This document shows positions 33,980 to 47,449 of a stretch of 64,000 nucleotides of DNA, piece after piece (position 1 is the first letter of the stretch; each line of letters opens with the position of its first letter). Below the pieces are notes generated by a model that saw only the letters and a program-made list of their open reading frames with translations, ran no database searches and had not been told where the DNA came from. Where the stretch lies: contig CM119265.1 of NCBI GenBank assembly GCA_051294375.1, positions 18,192,764 to 18,256,763 of the forward strand. Reading direction: 5' to 3'. Source of the DNA: Paraspadella gotoi. Lineage: Eukaryota > Chaetognatha. The position numbers and the translations under genes were made by a program.

Positions 33980-34130
33980 GCACACAAAGCACTGCGCTCA
34001 AAGACCGGATCTTAAAGCATGGCGCTCAAAGCTAGGCGCCCAAAGACGGACTGACAAAGCAGGGCTCTCAAAGTCGGGCGCACAAAGCTGGGCGCTCAAA
34101 GCAATGCGCTCAAAGACGGGCGCACAAAGG
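33980..34130. repeat. 15-16-bp minisatellite, GCGCTCAAAG type
   Basis: About nine degenerate units of GGCGCTCAAAGCTGG-type sequence, with CACAAAG and CCCAAAG variants. Confidence 0.8.
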
Positions 34131-34293
34131 AGCAGCGACGCGAGGAGGACGGACGACGGACTTGGGGCGGAACGAGAGCCTGAGTCCCGCGGGGGCAGAA
34201 GGGCAAAAGTTGTTGTCGGGCATCCGAACGAAATTCGAGCAGAGAGCGGGGAACAAAGTGAATTTTCCATGGGGCAACAACCGCCGCGTTTCG

Positions 34294-34295
<2 letters not shown>

Positions 34296-34379
<84 letters not shown>

Positions 34380-34382
34380 TCT
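34296..34382. repeat. Imperfect (CT)n tract
   Basis: CT repeats with CCTC and TTTC interruptions. Confidence 0.95.
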
Positions 34383-34576
34383 CTACCCTTAATGGAATCT
34401 CTCTCCCTCCCAAAAAATGGCATGAATTTTCGTGGCCTTTGGAAACAAATTCAAATCGGAAACAAACAAATAAAAAACAAAGCGCAAAAGTCGGCGGATT
34501 TCGGCCGCGGTTGGCATCGCGACTTTTCGCGTTTTGGATGCGAGATTCACGATCGATAAGAGAATGTAAATTCGGA

Positions 34577-34678
<102 letters not shown>

Positions 34679-34699
34679 CACGAAAAACGAGTTTCTGTT

Positions 34700-36030
34700 T
34701 ACAAACGCCATCTGTGGCGAAGAGTCTCCGCCACAGAAAAAAATGGGTTTTTTGTTTTGGTTCCTTTTTTTTTATATGAGAGCTTTTTTTCCTTTTTTTT
34801 TCTTTTTTTTCAAAATTTTAGTTCTGTTTTGTACCAAACGTTGACTTCGTTAAAAAAAAAGGGGGGGGGGAACGGCGAACGCGTTGAAATTTGAAAAGTA
34901 GGATTTACGAACGAGTTGTTGTCACGTGATTCGCTTCTTACTTACAAAGGTCCACTTTAAAATGGGAGGTGAAACTTTTTGGGCATCCTTTTGACGAATC
35001 TAAGAACAGATGTCAAATTTTAACGTCGATATCAAATGTCTATATAAATAGTGTTATTTAAATCGTTTAAAAAATGAAAAAAATTTTCAAAAAATTTAGG
35101 ATAAGATTTCTTTCGATATTTCAACATGTTCCTTTCAATTTTTTTTTTTTATCCTCAGCCTATTCTTTTTCCGCTCTTTAATATTCGGTTCATCTCTTTC
35201 CTCCTACACCTCTTTTCCTCCCCTGTCTTTTAGCCACATTCTCTATTATTCGGTTCATCTCTTCACTCCTCAACCTATCTTTTTCTCCTCTCTTCTCCTT
35301 CCTCTCTTCCATCTTTACCCACTCTTTACTCCATAAACTTGGACGTCACTGTCAAAGAGACGTCCTGGATTTCGTGGCTAAAAGGTCTCTCAGTCTCTGG
35401 CTCAAACTCTCGGTCGACGCCGAAAACGTCATTTCCGGTGACACTTCCTCGTTTTTCAGATGACATTTCCTCATTTTCGTCGCCATTACGTCACTTTCGC
35501 AACATTACGTTGGGATCGATGCCATTACGTCTGACTCAGCCACTTACACTTACTTACGGTGAAATTTGGTTTATTTCAGAAACAGTACATCAAAGGAAGT
35601 CTCATCCTTGTCGCATTGTTGTCTTCATAGTGGAGCTTCTATTTATTCGTGTAAAATGAAAACAACGAACATTCAGAAAATGCCTTCTGCGGAAGAGGGC
35701 GCCATACAACATTCCTATTAGTTTGTTTTCGTATTTTTTTGCAATTTACTAAACAAACATTAATTTCGTCGTTTGATAATATCGTGTTCCTCTTGAATCT
35801 TGGTTCCACAAAGTCCCATCTTAAGTGAGACATCTGGCTTAACCAGTTGTCAGTCGTCAGATTTCTCAGTTCCTCCAAATTTATTTCGTCATAACACTTC
35901 CCCCCCCCGAGTCCCCCCCTCCCTCTCGGTATATCCTCCCGCCATTCCTATGGGTCCCCTCTTCTGCTAAATGTTCACCATCCTAATCTACTCTCTTTCA
36001 CACATCCAAAACCAATGACCACACTCCTCC
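34700..36030. other. No gene seen
   Basis: AT-rich with a patch of ACGTCA/TTACGTC-type motifs at 35340-35545, possibly regulatory; no ORF convincing enough to call. Confidence 0.4.
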
Positions 36031-36032
36031 CT

Positions 36033-36101
<69 letters not shown>
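36031..36101. repeat. (CT)n microsatellite
   Basis: About 35 units followed by CACACACACACG. Confidence 0.95.
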
Positions 36102-36102
<1 letters not shown>

Positions 36103-36639
36103 CACACACACACGCAGCTGCCACAACCCTCTCTCACCACCCCAAAAACCGATGACCAAACTCTTCCGCAAGTTCCGCTGTGTTCATTCTCCCTCGAAAC
36201 GATTCATAAATAAAGATGCGAGACGATTAAACGAGACGACTTCCCGACCTAAACCCGGTTCGAGGCTAAGGGGCTTATTTACTCCTCCCATAAAAACTGA
36301 GATTCCCGAATCTTAGAACACGAATCGAAATATCTCTGTTTCCCGCGCAAACCTTTTTTTCGGTCGCACAAATAAAAAGGCAACAATTTCTAATTTCCCG
36401 GTCGGGTCTAAGAGATGAAGTTGCCATTTTTTCCCCCGGATCTTTATCAAAATAGCTAGATCCCGGAAGAAAACTGGATTTGAATAGCACTTTTATCCTT
36501 TATATTCATTTCGTTACATGTTCCCGATTCCCAGATTTTTTTTTCTGCTATTTTATTCTTTCCTTCTTTACTACGTACTTAACTATGTACGTAACTATGT
36601 ACGTATCTTCGATAATACTGAGGAGGCTGGTTTTACAGG

Positions 36640-36890
36640 GCGCCACACCCGCAGCGGTGTCACCTCGTGGCGACAGCGAGACAGCATATTCATGTAGTCC
36701 AGAGCTTTGGATCTGGCAGTAGGCCCATGCCTACAGGCGGGTTACCCGGTCCATCCCACTTTCTACATGACAACCTCAGGGCTCGAACCAGGGACGCACA
36801 TTGAGATGGTGCATCAGTCCACTGAGCCACTGAGGCGCTGCGAAAGAAACAGCTTTAATCCATCTGTGGTGATAGAACCACCAGAATACT
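36640..36890. mobile_element. SINE, second copy of the 27-kb element
   Basis: Near-identical to 27137-27262 over about 130 bp (CATGACAACCTCAGGG, GAACCAGGGACGCACATTG, CACTGAGGCGCTGCGAAA). The left part differs (GGGCGCCACACCCGCAGCGG ...). Confidence 0.7.
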
Positions 36891-36949
36891 TTCTTTCTTT
36901 CCATCGTTCTCGTCCCTTCGTTCCTTTTTCCGTTCCTTGAGGTTTAACA

Positions 36950-38557
36950 CAAACTTTGTCACGAGCGATCCCCGTTCCGTCGCTGGCTACTCGCTCAACA
37001 CTGTTGAGTCAACAGCGTACACCCTTCACGGCCAAGTGAGTCGCCTTCCTTAATTACCATTTCCTCGGTTTCACTCGACGGGAGACTCTACTCTCTCACT
37101 CTCACACACTCTCTCTCTATCCCAGTCACCGACGCCTCTTTCTGTTCTTCGGTCGCACTTCACAGTCTCGCAGTTTCACTTTCTCTCCCTCTCTCTCTCT
37201 CTCTTTCTCTTTCCCTCGTCTTCACATCTCTGACAAGAGTAAGCCGAACTCAGATAACCTTTTCCAGATTTGACGGATAAAATTCTTTTAGGAGATAAAA
37301 CGACGATTTAAAATTTTAGACGCATGAATCTATAACTTTTTAATTTACACACGAACTTAATGAAAATAAAAATATTACTTTTTCGTCCTCAAGAAACGTT
37401 AGATTCCTTTTCAGTTTTTACTCGTGTCCTTTTCACGAATCAAAAGATTTGACCTATTGACCCCGAAACGTCACGTGACCGTGTTCCCGTCACGAATCCC
37501 TTCGAACAATACGTTTTTTTGGGGTACCAAGACGATGACCTCGCTGCTCTTTCTCACCTCGTCTAATTTGTTCGACGCTGGAAATCGATGACTTCGCTTC
37601 ATGTCTCTGCTCGTCTCCCAACGAGGAAAGGCTTTGGCGTTTTTAGTCGAGGCCGTTACGATTCAATACAGGAATCGTGGATTGTTTAGGTCAAGACTTG
37701 GGTCAGAGTCCGAGTGAAAGTTTTTTTTTTTTTTTTTTTTCTCGAGAGAGACAATAAGGAATAAAAAGTGAAAAGCTCCATGAGCGATGAGGATTGCCTT
37801 TCCAGCGCACTTTTTTCTCATTAGATATAATTGTGGATTCAAAATATTTATAATTAATGATTTATTTAAAATATGGTTTATATATTGTCTACAAATACGC
37901 GTCATAGAAAAAGAAAAAAACTGCTCATTAGCGGGAAATTTGGATCACTGAAATAGTAGCCGAGAGAATGGGCAGTGGGCAGTGGGCAGTGGGCAGTGGG
38001 CACGCTTTCTGAGAGAGTGAGCGAAGGAGACGCTGTCGGTTGAAACAATTCCACCGCCATTGAGAAAAAAGATCGGATAAAGAAGGAAATACGAGCGATA
38101 AAAGGAGCGAAAGCTGAAAGACTGAAGATTGAGACAATCCTTTTCACAAAATAGATAATACTTTTATTTTTAAAAAAATATAAAGAAAAAAGTCGAGAGG
38201 GAATTCGATTTCTTGTCCCGCGATATAAACGGATATATCTAACCCGACATTTTTACGGTTTTCATTTAAGTCAAAAAGTGTTTTGTGCTGAGAGTTTTCT
38301 TTTTAAAAATCTGCCTTTTTTATTTCATTTCCTTCTTTTTTTCCCTTTGAATGTTTAAATCATTCCTTCACGCCTTTAATTCTCAGTTGAATACGTAAAA
38401 ACTGAAAACGTTAAAAGTGAAAAAAAAAGTGGCTGGTTTAAATTTATCGAGCAAAAAAAATGAGGGCCGACGATATATAATTATAACGTTCGAATTTAAA
38501 AAAGGCTTTAAAAAGGACATAAGATCTATGCTGCGTTTATCACTGTTAGACCACCCC
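36950..38557. other. No gene seen
   Basis: CT-rich patches (37085-37215), a poly-T run and a 7-bp (AGTGGGC)n repeat at 37972-38001. No supported gene. Confidence 0.45.
37470..37479. promoter_or_regulatory. GTCACGTGAC palindrome
   Basis: Perfect copy in sequence without a gene. A one-mismatch copy lies at 34921-34930. Confidence 0.3.
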
Positions 38558-39018
38558 NNNNNNNNNNNNNNNNNNNNNNNNNNNNNNNNNNNNNNNNNNN
38601 NNNNNNNNNNNNNNNNNNNNNNNNNNNNNNNNNNNNNNNNNNNNNNNNNNNNNNNNNNNNNNNNNNNNNNNNNNNNNNNNNNNNNNNNNNNNNNNNNNNN
38701 NNNNNNNNNNNNNNNNNNNNNNNNNNNNNNNNNNNNNNNNNNNNNNNNNNNNNNNNNNNNNNNNNNNNNNNNNNNNNNNNNNNNNNNNNNNNNNNNNNNN
38801 NNNNNNNNNNNNNNNNNNNNNNNNNNNNNNNNNNNNNNNNNNNNNNNNNNNNNNNNNNNNNNNNNNNNNNNNNNNNNNNNNNNNNNNNNNNNNNNNNNNN
38901 NNNNNNNNNNNNNNNNNNNNNNNNNNNNNNNNNNNNNNNNNNNNNNNNNNNNNNNNNNNNNNNNNNNNNNNNNNNNNNNNNNNNNNNNNNNNNNNNNNNN
39001 NNNNNNNNNNNNNNNNNN
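38558..39018. other. Assembly gap, 461 N
   Basis: Flanked by C-rich sequence on both sides. Confidence 0.95.
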
Positions 39019-39766
39019 CACCCCCTCTCTGTGCCACACCTCCCCTACTCCCTTTTCCTACACCCCTCCCACACCTAACTTTCGCCCCCACTCGCTTTAC
39101 GTCGTTCCTCGACTCTCCTTTGTCCATGAAAGTCAACGGTGCGCATCGGTTGCTGCCGTTTACCGGCGTTGCTCCCATCTCCGGACCCCTCCTCTTCCTC
39201 CTCCCCCTTCCCTCTCCTCCTCCTTCCGTTACCTTCCCTCCTATCTTCTTTCCCCCCCTCTTTTCCTCTCTCCTCATTTGCATAAACGCGGCGACCGTCA
39301 CCGTCACACACAAATAAAAAAAAATCGCGCACACATACACACACCACGAACAAAACGCGGGTGGGGAGAGAGAAATGGGAAGAAGAGGAACCACAGAGAA
39401 AGACGAATGTATGGAGTCATGTTTGACTTGTTGACGTTTAATGGCGACGAAGACGAGAGAGGAGAGAGAGAGGAGAGAGAGATCTCTCTCTTTGTCTTGA
39501 CATTAAATAATATTGTACAATGTACATGAAAACAAATGTCTCTATTATTATTCTTATTTTCTTCTTTCCACTTCACCCTCGCTGTCCTTGTAAATCATAG
39601 TTTATTTTATAGTACTTTCATATTTTTATATTTTTTTCTTCTCTTAGTTTCTTCAGTTCATTGTCTCTCTTTGATCTCAGGTCAGCGAGATTTAAATAAT
39701 ATTTCTTGCTTTTTATCTCTTGCCTTTGTCTTCCCTACAACTCTTCGCAGTTCACAATATCTCTCT

Positions 39767-39894
<128 letters not shown>

Positions 39895-40183
39895 ATATGA
39901 CGCAATTCGTCTTTGTTTCGTTCGTTTCCTTCTCCGCTTCTCTCTTTGTCTTTTATTCCGACTCTGACTCTCTTTGTCTCTGTCGTCGCATCTCTCTGTC
40001 TCCATCCGTCTCTCGAAAAACCACGCGCTGCGGTCTCTCTCTAATTTACTCATTCTCACTTTATTTCCTTTTTCCCCATTTTTCTGTTTATCGACTATAA
40101 AAGCAAAGGGAAAAAAATCCGAGAGAAATGAACAACAAAACAAATCTACTTTTATCTGTTTATTCGCTGGAGGTAATTATCTA

Positions 40184-40301
<118 letters not shown>

Positions 40302-40451
40302 TTAACAAACAAATTCGTATAATATTTTCCTCGTTTGATTAAGTTATACCTTTCTCCGCCTTCATGTTTCCCTCTAGTTTTCATTTTGACAGTTTTTTTT
40401 TCATACCCTTTTTTATTCGTTTTAAATATAAAGATTTTTAAATTTTTTTTA

Positions 40452-40642
40452 NNNNNNNNNNNNNNNNNNNNNNNNNNNNNNNNNNNNNNNNNNNNNNNNN
40501 NNNNNNNNNNNNNNNNNNNNNNNNNNNNNNNNNNNNNNNNNNNNNNNNNNNNNNNNNNNNNNNNNNNNNNNNNNNNNNNNNNNNNNNNNNNNNNNNNNNN
40601 NNNNNNNNNNNNNNNNNNNNNNNNNNNNNNNNNNNNNNNNNN
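40452..40642. other. Assembly gap, 191 N
   Basis: Poly-T on the left, candidate exon on the right. Confidence 0.95.
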
Positions 40643-40729
40643 AAGGATCAAGTTTCTATTTTCGTCTCGCGACGAGAATTCGCGGAGAAAAACATTTTCG
40701 ATTTGACGGAGACATTTTCTCTCTTTAAA
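40643..40729 (+). CDS. Candidate partial exon at a gap edge
   Basis: 29 open codons directly after the gap: KDQVSIFVSRREFAEKNIFD, LTETFSLFK, then donor GTAAGT. The last 34 bases including the donor are tandemly duplicated (40740-40773). The 5' end is lost in the gap. Confidence 0.28.
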
Positions 40730-40785
40730 GTAAGTTCATCAGACATTTTCTCTCCTTTTTAAAGTAAGTTCATCATTAATTATAT

Positions 40786-41147
40786 NNNNNNNNNNNNNNN
40801 NNNNNNNNNNNNNNNNNNNNNNNNNNNNNNNNNNNNNNNNNNNNNNNNNNNNNNNNNNNNNNNNNNNNNNNNNNNNNNNNNNNNNNNNNNNNNNNNNNNN
40901 NNNNNNNNNNNNNNNNNNNNNNNNNNNNNNNNNNNNNNNNNNNNNNNNNNNNNNNNNNNNNNNNNNNNNNNNNNNNNNNNNNNNNNNNNNNNNNNNNNNN
41001 NNNNNNNNNNNNNNNNNNNNNNNNNNNNNNNNNNNNNNNNNNNNNNNNNNNNNNNNNNNNNNNNNNNNNNNNNNNNNNNNNNNNNNNNNNNNNNNNNNNN
41101 NNNNNNNNNNNNNNNNNNNNNNNNNNNNNNNNNNNNNNNNNNNNNNN
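40786..41147. other. Assembly gap, 362 N
   Basis: Between TTATAT and a GAGAGA start. Confidence 0.95.
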
Positions 41148-41237
41148 AAGAGAGAGATTTGGTTGTAACCATTTTCTAGAATCCATTTCTTTCTTATTTC
41201 TTTCTTTTCATATTCTTTTTCTTCTCTTTCTTTTCTT

Positions 41238-41240
<3 letters not shown>

Positions 41241-41298
<58 letters not shown>

Positions 41299-41520
41299 AT
41301 GTCTCTCTCTCTCGTCTCTCTCTCTCTCTCTTCTCTCACTCTCTCTCTGCTCATCTCGATCTCTCTCTCTCTCTTCTTTCTTCTCTCTCTCTCTCTCTAT
41401 TTTCTTCTCTTTCTCTCTCTTTTTTTTTTTTCCTTTTTCTCTTCTCTCTATCTCTCTCTCTTCTCTCTATCTCTCTCTACATCTTCCTCTCTCGTTTTTT
41501 TTCCTTTTTCTTTTTCTCTC
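41241..41520. repeat. (TGTC)n then pyrimidine-rich tract
   Basis: About 14 TGTC units (41241-41300), then imperfect CT/CTTT to 41520. Confidence 0.95.
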
Positions 41521-41939
41521 ACTCCCTCTCTAAACATTTTGGGAAATCACTTCCCGAAAAAGTTTCTATTCTTCCGCTACAAATCGGTTGGCCCGTCTCC
41601 CGGCCTCCCCGCCCGCCGACCGCCCGGTCTCTTTTTTCAATCCGCCCTTCCGGTCTTTCGGCCACCCACGCCTTCCGGTCGGCACCCTCAGGTGTTAGAA
41701 TTTCATTTAAAGACGGCGAAGCGGCCCGACAATTTCGATCCCACTCTCTCTTTTTCTTTTTTTCTTTACGTTTTTCCTCCATTTTTTGGCAATTTTCTTT
41801 TTTGCCCTTTCCTCCCTTTAAACGCAGCGGAAAAGCAAAATCTTTTTGACTTTTGTATTCTCTATCGACCGGAAGAACAACGACGACGACGACGACGACG
41901 ACGACGGCGACAGTGACAACGACAAAACTCCGCCTAGGA

Positions 41940-42035
41940 ATTTCTGTTTCTTTCCGTCTTGGGCGGAGGTAAGGAAACGTGCGCGGGATTGCGGGTAAGG
42001 CGAAGCGATATCGGTTCCTTTACTTACTTTTCGTA
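41940..42035. repeat. Dispersed repeat R2, copy 2
   Basis: TTGCGGGTAAGGCGAAGC then GGTTCCTTTACTTAC, matching copy 1. Confidence 0.45.
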
Positions 42036-42843
42036 GTGAGATACGCGTCTGTCAGTGATGCCTTCCGTCGTTATATTCACTGAGGTTTCCTTCCAGTCCA
42101 CATCAATTTTTCTTTTTTCGGTTCCAACGTCGAGTCGACTTTCGATGTCGTCAAAAAATTATCTTTTTTCCAAAGATGACTCTGACCTCTATCAGAGATT
42201 TGATGACCTCTTGACCTCACCTCTCTTAGATCTCATACTTGGTCTTTGCGAGTCTGACGGATGTTTGATATTAAGTCATATTGCTTAAAATATTATCTTC
42301 CCATCATATCATCATATACAGTTGCCCCGTCCGCCTTTTCTTTTCTCACTTCTTAGTTATGAAATTTTCATTGTTTCCCATTAATAATTTCCTTCATGAT
42401 TTTACAATTAATTTTTTATGACTAATTCATTAATTTTCTATCCTTCCGTATTTTCCTTTTCCTTTCTACCTTCCTCTTTTCTTTTTATTCCACATCTTCT
42501 TTTTCTCTCCCCCATTTCTTTTTCTGTTTCCGGATAAAAATCGGGTCTCGGCAGAGCGCAAAGGCCCCTTTCTTCTAAATGGAGGATTTGTGAGGATTTT
42601 CTTTTTGATTTCCAATTCAGCTTCGATTTTCGCGGGTTTTGTTGACGTTTCCTCTTTTTTTTTGTTTTCTTTTTTTATAATGTTTAAGGGGTGTTTTAAT
42701 ATTTTTTTTGTGATTTTCTTTTTAGGTTTTATTTCGCAAATTTTTTGGGGTTTTTTTTTACTTTTGCTCTTCTATGTGTTCCTGTCTTTCAAGAAAAAGA
42801 AAGATAGATGATTAAAATACATTGTTTAAAATTTGTAAGGTTT

Positions 42844-42850
42844 GTGAGAG

Positions 42851-42930
<80 letters not shown>
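42844..42930. repeat. (GA)n tract in left palindrome arm
   Basis: Counterpart of the CT tract at 46304-46391; the lengths and interruptions differ. Confidence 0.95.
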
Positions 42931-42934
<4 letters not shown>

Positions 42935-43453
42935 CTTACATTTGTTGTTCTCATTAGACGACGATTGTACTCGCATTTACGTAGTTCATTTTTTTATGAA
43001 GTATTTGACAAGTTAGCGACTAGTGAAGGTTTGATAAATATTTAAAGAAGGAATGATAATTCTTGTTATTTCTACGTCTGATGATAACCGGGGAAATATT
43101 AGCAACACAAGAATGAATTTAAGATTTAAAACCGCGGTTGAAACGGGCTAAAAGAAAAGGAAACAGTTAAATAAATAAAATTAAATAAAATTAATAAATA
43201 AATTAAAATACATAGAAATTGATGGGGATCAACTTCTAGACTTTCAAACTACAAATTCAATGTGGTAAAAAAAAAAAATATATATATATATCATTGTCGA
43301 ATGATATCGAATGTCGAATAATAAGAGAGCTGCTTATACGGTACGAGTGACGAGCGTTTATGTGACAAGAGGCTCCGAATACAATTAATCTGATTTACAA
43401 ATTTCGGTTCTCTCCCTCGAGGACCATGCATAAATTTATCACGGGAGCGGGGC

Positions 43454-43484
<31 letters not shown>

Positions 43485-43854
43485 GATTCGACTTTTTTTT
43501 TTTACGCATGGAGTCGGTTTCGCGCGACGGATTTCGGTGAATAAAAAGTTGTGATTCTCAAAGAGTTTCTGGCGACTCGAGCTTTAACTTTTATTAAAAT
43601 CTTTACGAGCTAAAAAAAAAAAAAAAAATTACAAAAAAAAATTACTTCGGGGGGAAAATATAATAAAAATCTTACGGTTCACGCTCGTTCATTCATCGTT
43701 TCATGGAATATAAACGTGGAATGAATTATCTCCGAGTGAGACGATTTTTCGAGGACACCGGAAAAAAAAAGAAGACTTTTTCCTTTTTTCTCTCGTCGAT
43801 GGGAGCCAAGCACGAGAATGAGAAAGTAATTAAACCATGCCGGCTCCAGACTCG

Positions 43855-43921
<67 letters not shown>
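43855..43921. repeat. (CT)n tract in left palindrome arm
   Basis: Counterpart of the GA tract at 45551-45611 in the right arm. Confidence 0.95.
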
Positions 43922-43923
<2 letters not shown>

Positions 43924-45548
43924 AATGAGGACTATGAGGTATGGATGGGCCGGCCAGTCGTTGACCGGAGCGTTAAGTCGAATCATTTCCGGTCCCGATC
44001 TCCGCCCGGAATTAGAGAGGGGGGATTAAAGGGGGGGGGAGAGTTTTTCGAAAAATTCAAATGATGTTTATTTACATTTAGTAACTAATTATTACATGTA
44101 TAAGCCAGGCATTAAACCCCAACGGGATTTTTTTTTTTTAAGGTTCTCTCTTTTTTCGAATGTTTAACCTTAAAAAAATGTTTACGTGTCTATAATTTGG
44201 TTTTCTTTTATGGCATAAAAGAAAAAACTAACAAATAAACCCAGGAACTTTATGATGAATAATTCATCCGGGCAACCGTTTGCCGTCAAGCCCTCGAATC
44301 GTAAATCGGAAATCGATTCGGAATGTTTAAAAGCCGAATCTTTAATTGGGATCGATTCGGGATTCGATGCGAGCGGCTACAATATGCAAATGTGATTTAA
44401 TGACAACAATCGTAAGAACGCGGAATTTTCTCAGCTCTATCGTTTCGTACCGATGACAGGGAAATTATTTACTGCCATGTGATATACATTCCGATGAGTA
44501 CTACTCTAATGGATATGTCAGTAAAAAGGGGTTCATTTCCTCTTTTTTGGAGAAAAAAATGAGCTTGTAAAAAACTCATAATTTTCATCGAAAAATCCAA
44601 TTAAGAAAATGCGAAAATTATCGAAATTCGAGATAAAAAAAAAACATAGAGAACATCGATTTCCTCTTTCCGCTCGTCACAATTAATTTTAAATTTCTTT
44701 TCGTTTCCATTCAATTTTTTTATTTAAATAGGCTTTTTTAAAAAATTTCTCTTTTCTTTTTTAACCATCTTATATTTTNNNNNNNNNNNNNNNNNNNNNN
44801 NNNTTAATTGTGACGAGCGGAAAGAGGAAATCGATTGTTCTCTCATGTTTTTTTTTATCTCGAATTTCGATTTTCGATTTTTCGATGAAAATTATGAGTT
44901 TTTACTAGCTCATTTTTTTCTCCAAAAAAGGGGAAATGAACCCCTTTTTACTGACATATCCATTAGAGTAGTACTCATCGGAATGTATATCACATGGCAG
45001 TAAATAATTTCCCTGTCATCGGTACGAACGATAGAGCCTGAGAAAATTCCGCGTTCTTAGGATTGTTGTCATTAATCACATTTGCATATTGTAGCCGCTC
45101 GGCATCGAATCCCGAATCGATCCCAATTAAAGATTCGGCTTTTAAACATTCCGAATCGATTTCCGATTTACGATTCGAGGGCTTGACGGCAAACGGTTGC
45201 CCGGATGAATTATTCATCATAAAGTTCCTGGGTTTATTTGTTAGTTTTTCTTTTATGCCATAAAAAGAAAACCAAATTATAGACACGTAAACATTTTTTA
45301 AGGTTAAACCATTCGAAAAAAGAGAGAACCTTAAAAAAAAAAAATCCCGTTGGGGTTTAATGCCTGGCTTATACATGTAATAATTAGTTACTAAATGTAA
45401 ATAAACATCATTTGAATTTTTCGAAAAACTCTCCCCCCCCCTTTAATCCCCCCTCTCTAATTCCGGGCGGAGATCGGGACCGGAAATGATTCGACTTAAC
45501 GCTCCGGTCAACGACTGGCCGGCCCATCCATACCTCATAGTCCTCATT

Positions 45549-45614
<66 letters not shown>

Positions 45615-46303
45615 GTCTGGAGCCGGCATGGTTTAATTACTTTCTCATTCTCGGTGCTTGGCTCCCATCGACGAGAGAAAAATGGAAAAAAGTCCTCCTT
45701 CTTTTTTTTCCGGTGTCCTCGAAAAAATCGTCTGCACGGCGGAGATAATTCATTCCACGTTTATATTCATGAAACGATGAATGAACGAGCGTGAACCGTT
45801 AAGATTTTTATTATATAAGAGAGAGATTAAATCAGATTAATTGTATTCGGAGCCTCTTGTCACATAAACCGCTCGTCACTCGTACCGTATAAGCAGCTCT
45901 CTTATTATTCGACATTCGATATCATTCAGACAATGATATATATGATATATTTTTTTTTTTTAGCAACATTGAATTTGTAGTTTTGAAAGTCTGAGAAGTT
46001 GATCCCCATCAATTCTATGTATTTTAATTTATTTATTAATTTTATTTAATTTTATTTATTTAACTGTTTCCTTTTCTTTTAGCGCCGTTTCAACCGCGGT
46101 TTTAAAATCTTAAATTCATTCTGGTGTTGCTAATATTTCCCCGGTTATCCATCAGACGTAGAAATAACAAGAATTATCATTCCTTCTTTAAATATTTATC
46201 AAACCTTCACTAGTCGCTAACTTTGTCAATACTTCATAAAAAAAATGAACTACGTAAATGCGAGTACAATCGTCGTCTAATGAGAACAACAAATGTAAGT
46301 AAA

Positions 46304-46313
46304 TCTCTCTCCT

Positions 46314-46348
<35 letters not shown>

Positions 46349-46352
46349 ATCT

Positions 46353-46391
<39 letters not shown>
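46304..46391. repeat. (CT)n tract in right palindrome arm
   Basis: Imperfect, near the outer end of the arm. Confidence 0.95.
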
Positions 46392-46394
<3 letters not shown>

Positions 46395-46991
46395 AAACCT
46401 TACAAATTTTAAAACAATGTATTTTAATCATAATAGCTTATATAAAAAAAAAAGGCTTCTCTCATAAAAAAATTGGTCGTATGGAAGAGATGTTCTGGAC
46501 AAGAAACATGATTTCGTGCCCCTCGCGTCGAAGAGATTCTGGCGGAGGCCATCTTGAATTTCCGGCGCGAATTATGACCGGAATCCGTTCGATCCCGTCT
46601 GGGGCGGCGAGAGGAAAGAGGAAGAGGAGGAAGGAAAGGAGGAGGAGGAGGAGTAGGAACGATGAAAAAAAAGTTTTCCTGCGTTGACAATTCGAAGTAC
46701 ACGTGCGAAAAAAAACCTTCGGGGTGCCCAGTGCCCACTGTATCGACTTTCGACCTTTGGCATCCCGGGGGCGATTCTGATTCGGTCGAGATGGAACCGT
46801 GATCGACCTCGAGGTGATTCCAATAGCAGCTCACCTCCCGCCCTCTCCCTCCTCGCTCTTCACCTACGCTCCTGGCATCTCGGGAGTTGCGAGGGGGGAA
46901 AACATGGAATCGGAAGGGAGAAAGAAAATTGGGGAAAAGGGGCGCGGCCTCTGTTCTGACCTCTTGAGGCTTCGGCCGATAGAAACGTTGG

Positions 46992-47026
46992 CTCTCTCTC
47001 TCTCTCTCTCTCTCTCCTCTCTCTCG

Positions 47027-47061
<35 letters not shown>
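46992..47061. repeat. Imperfect (CT)n tract
   Basis: CT repeat with CCTC and GCTC interruptions. Confidence 0.95.
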
Positions 47062-47062
<1 letters not shown>

Positions 47063-47139
47063 CTTCCAATCATCCTCGAGGTAAATCGCATGAGTGGCTT
47101 TGTGTTTCTCAATCAGCAAAGCGACAGAAAGAAAGAGAG

Positions 47140-47393
<254 letters not shown>

Positions 47394-47394
47394 C

Positions 47395-47445
47395 AACGGT
47401 AAGACTCGTCCGGGGAGCCAACCCGGGACGCAGATGGCTCGCTTG
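47395..47445 (-). mobile_element. SINE head fragment with TTTC tail
   Basis: Reverse strand TCTGCGTCCCGGGTTGGCTC resembles the B-box end of the SINE at 11690. In that orientation it runs straight into (TTTC)n, which may be its expanded 3' tail. Confidence 0.4.
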
Positions 47446-47449
47446 GTGG

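Larger units (their letters stand above)
42808..46431. repeat. 3.6-kb imperfect palindrome around a 25-N gap
   Basis: Left arm 42808-44686 is the reverse complement of right arm 44804-46431. Outer ends match (ATGATTAAAATACATTG inverted), as do inner ends (GTCACAATTAA inverted). The right arm lacks about 260 bp present at 43402-43663, and the microsatellites differ in length. Scattered substitutions and small indels distinguish the arms. Spacer: 92 bp plus N 44779-44803. Confidence 0.92.

Noticed and set aside
38558-39018. 370-codon ORF spanning the gap
   Set aside because: It is open only because N is not a stop; the flanking parts are C-rich simple sequence.
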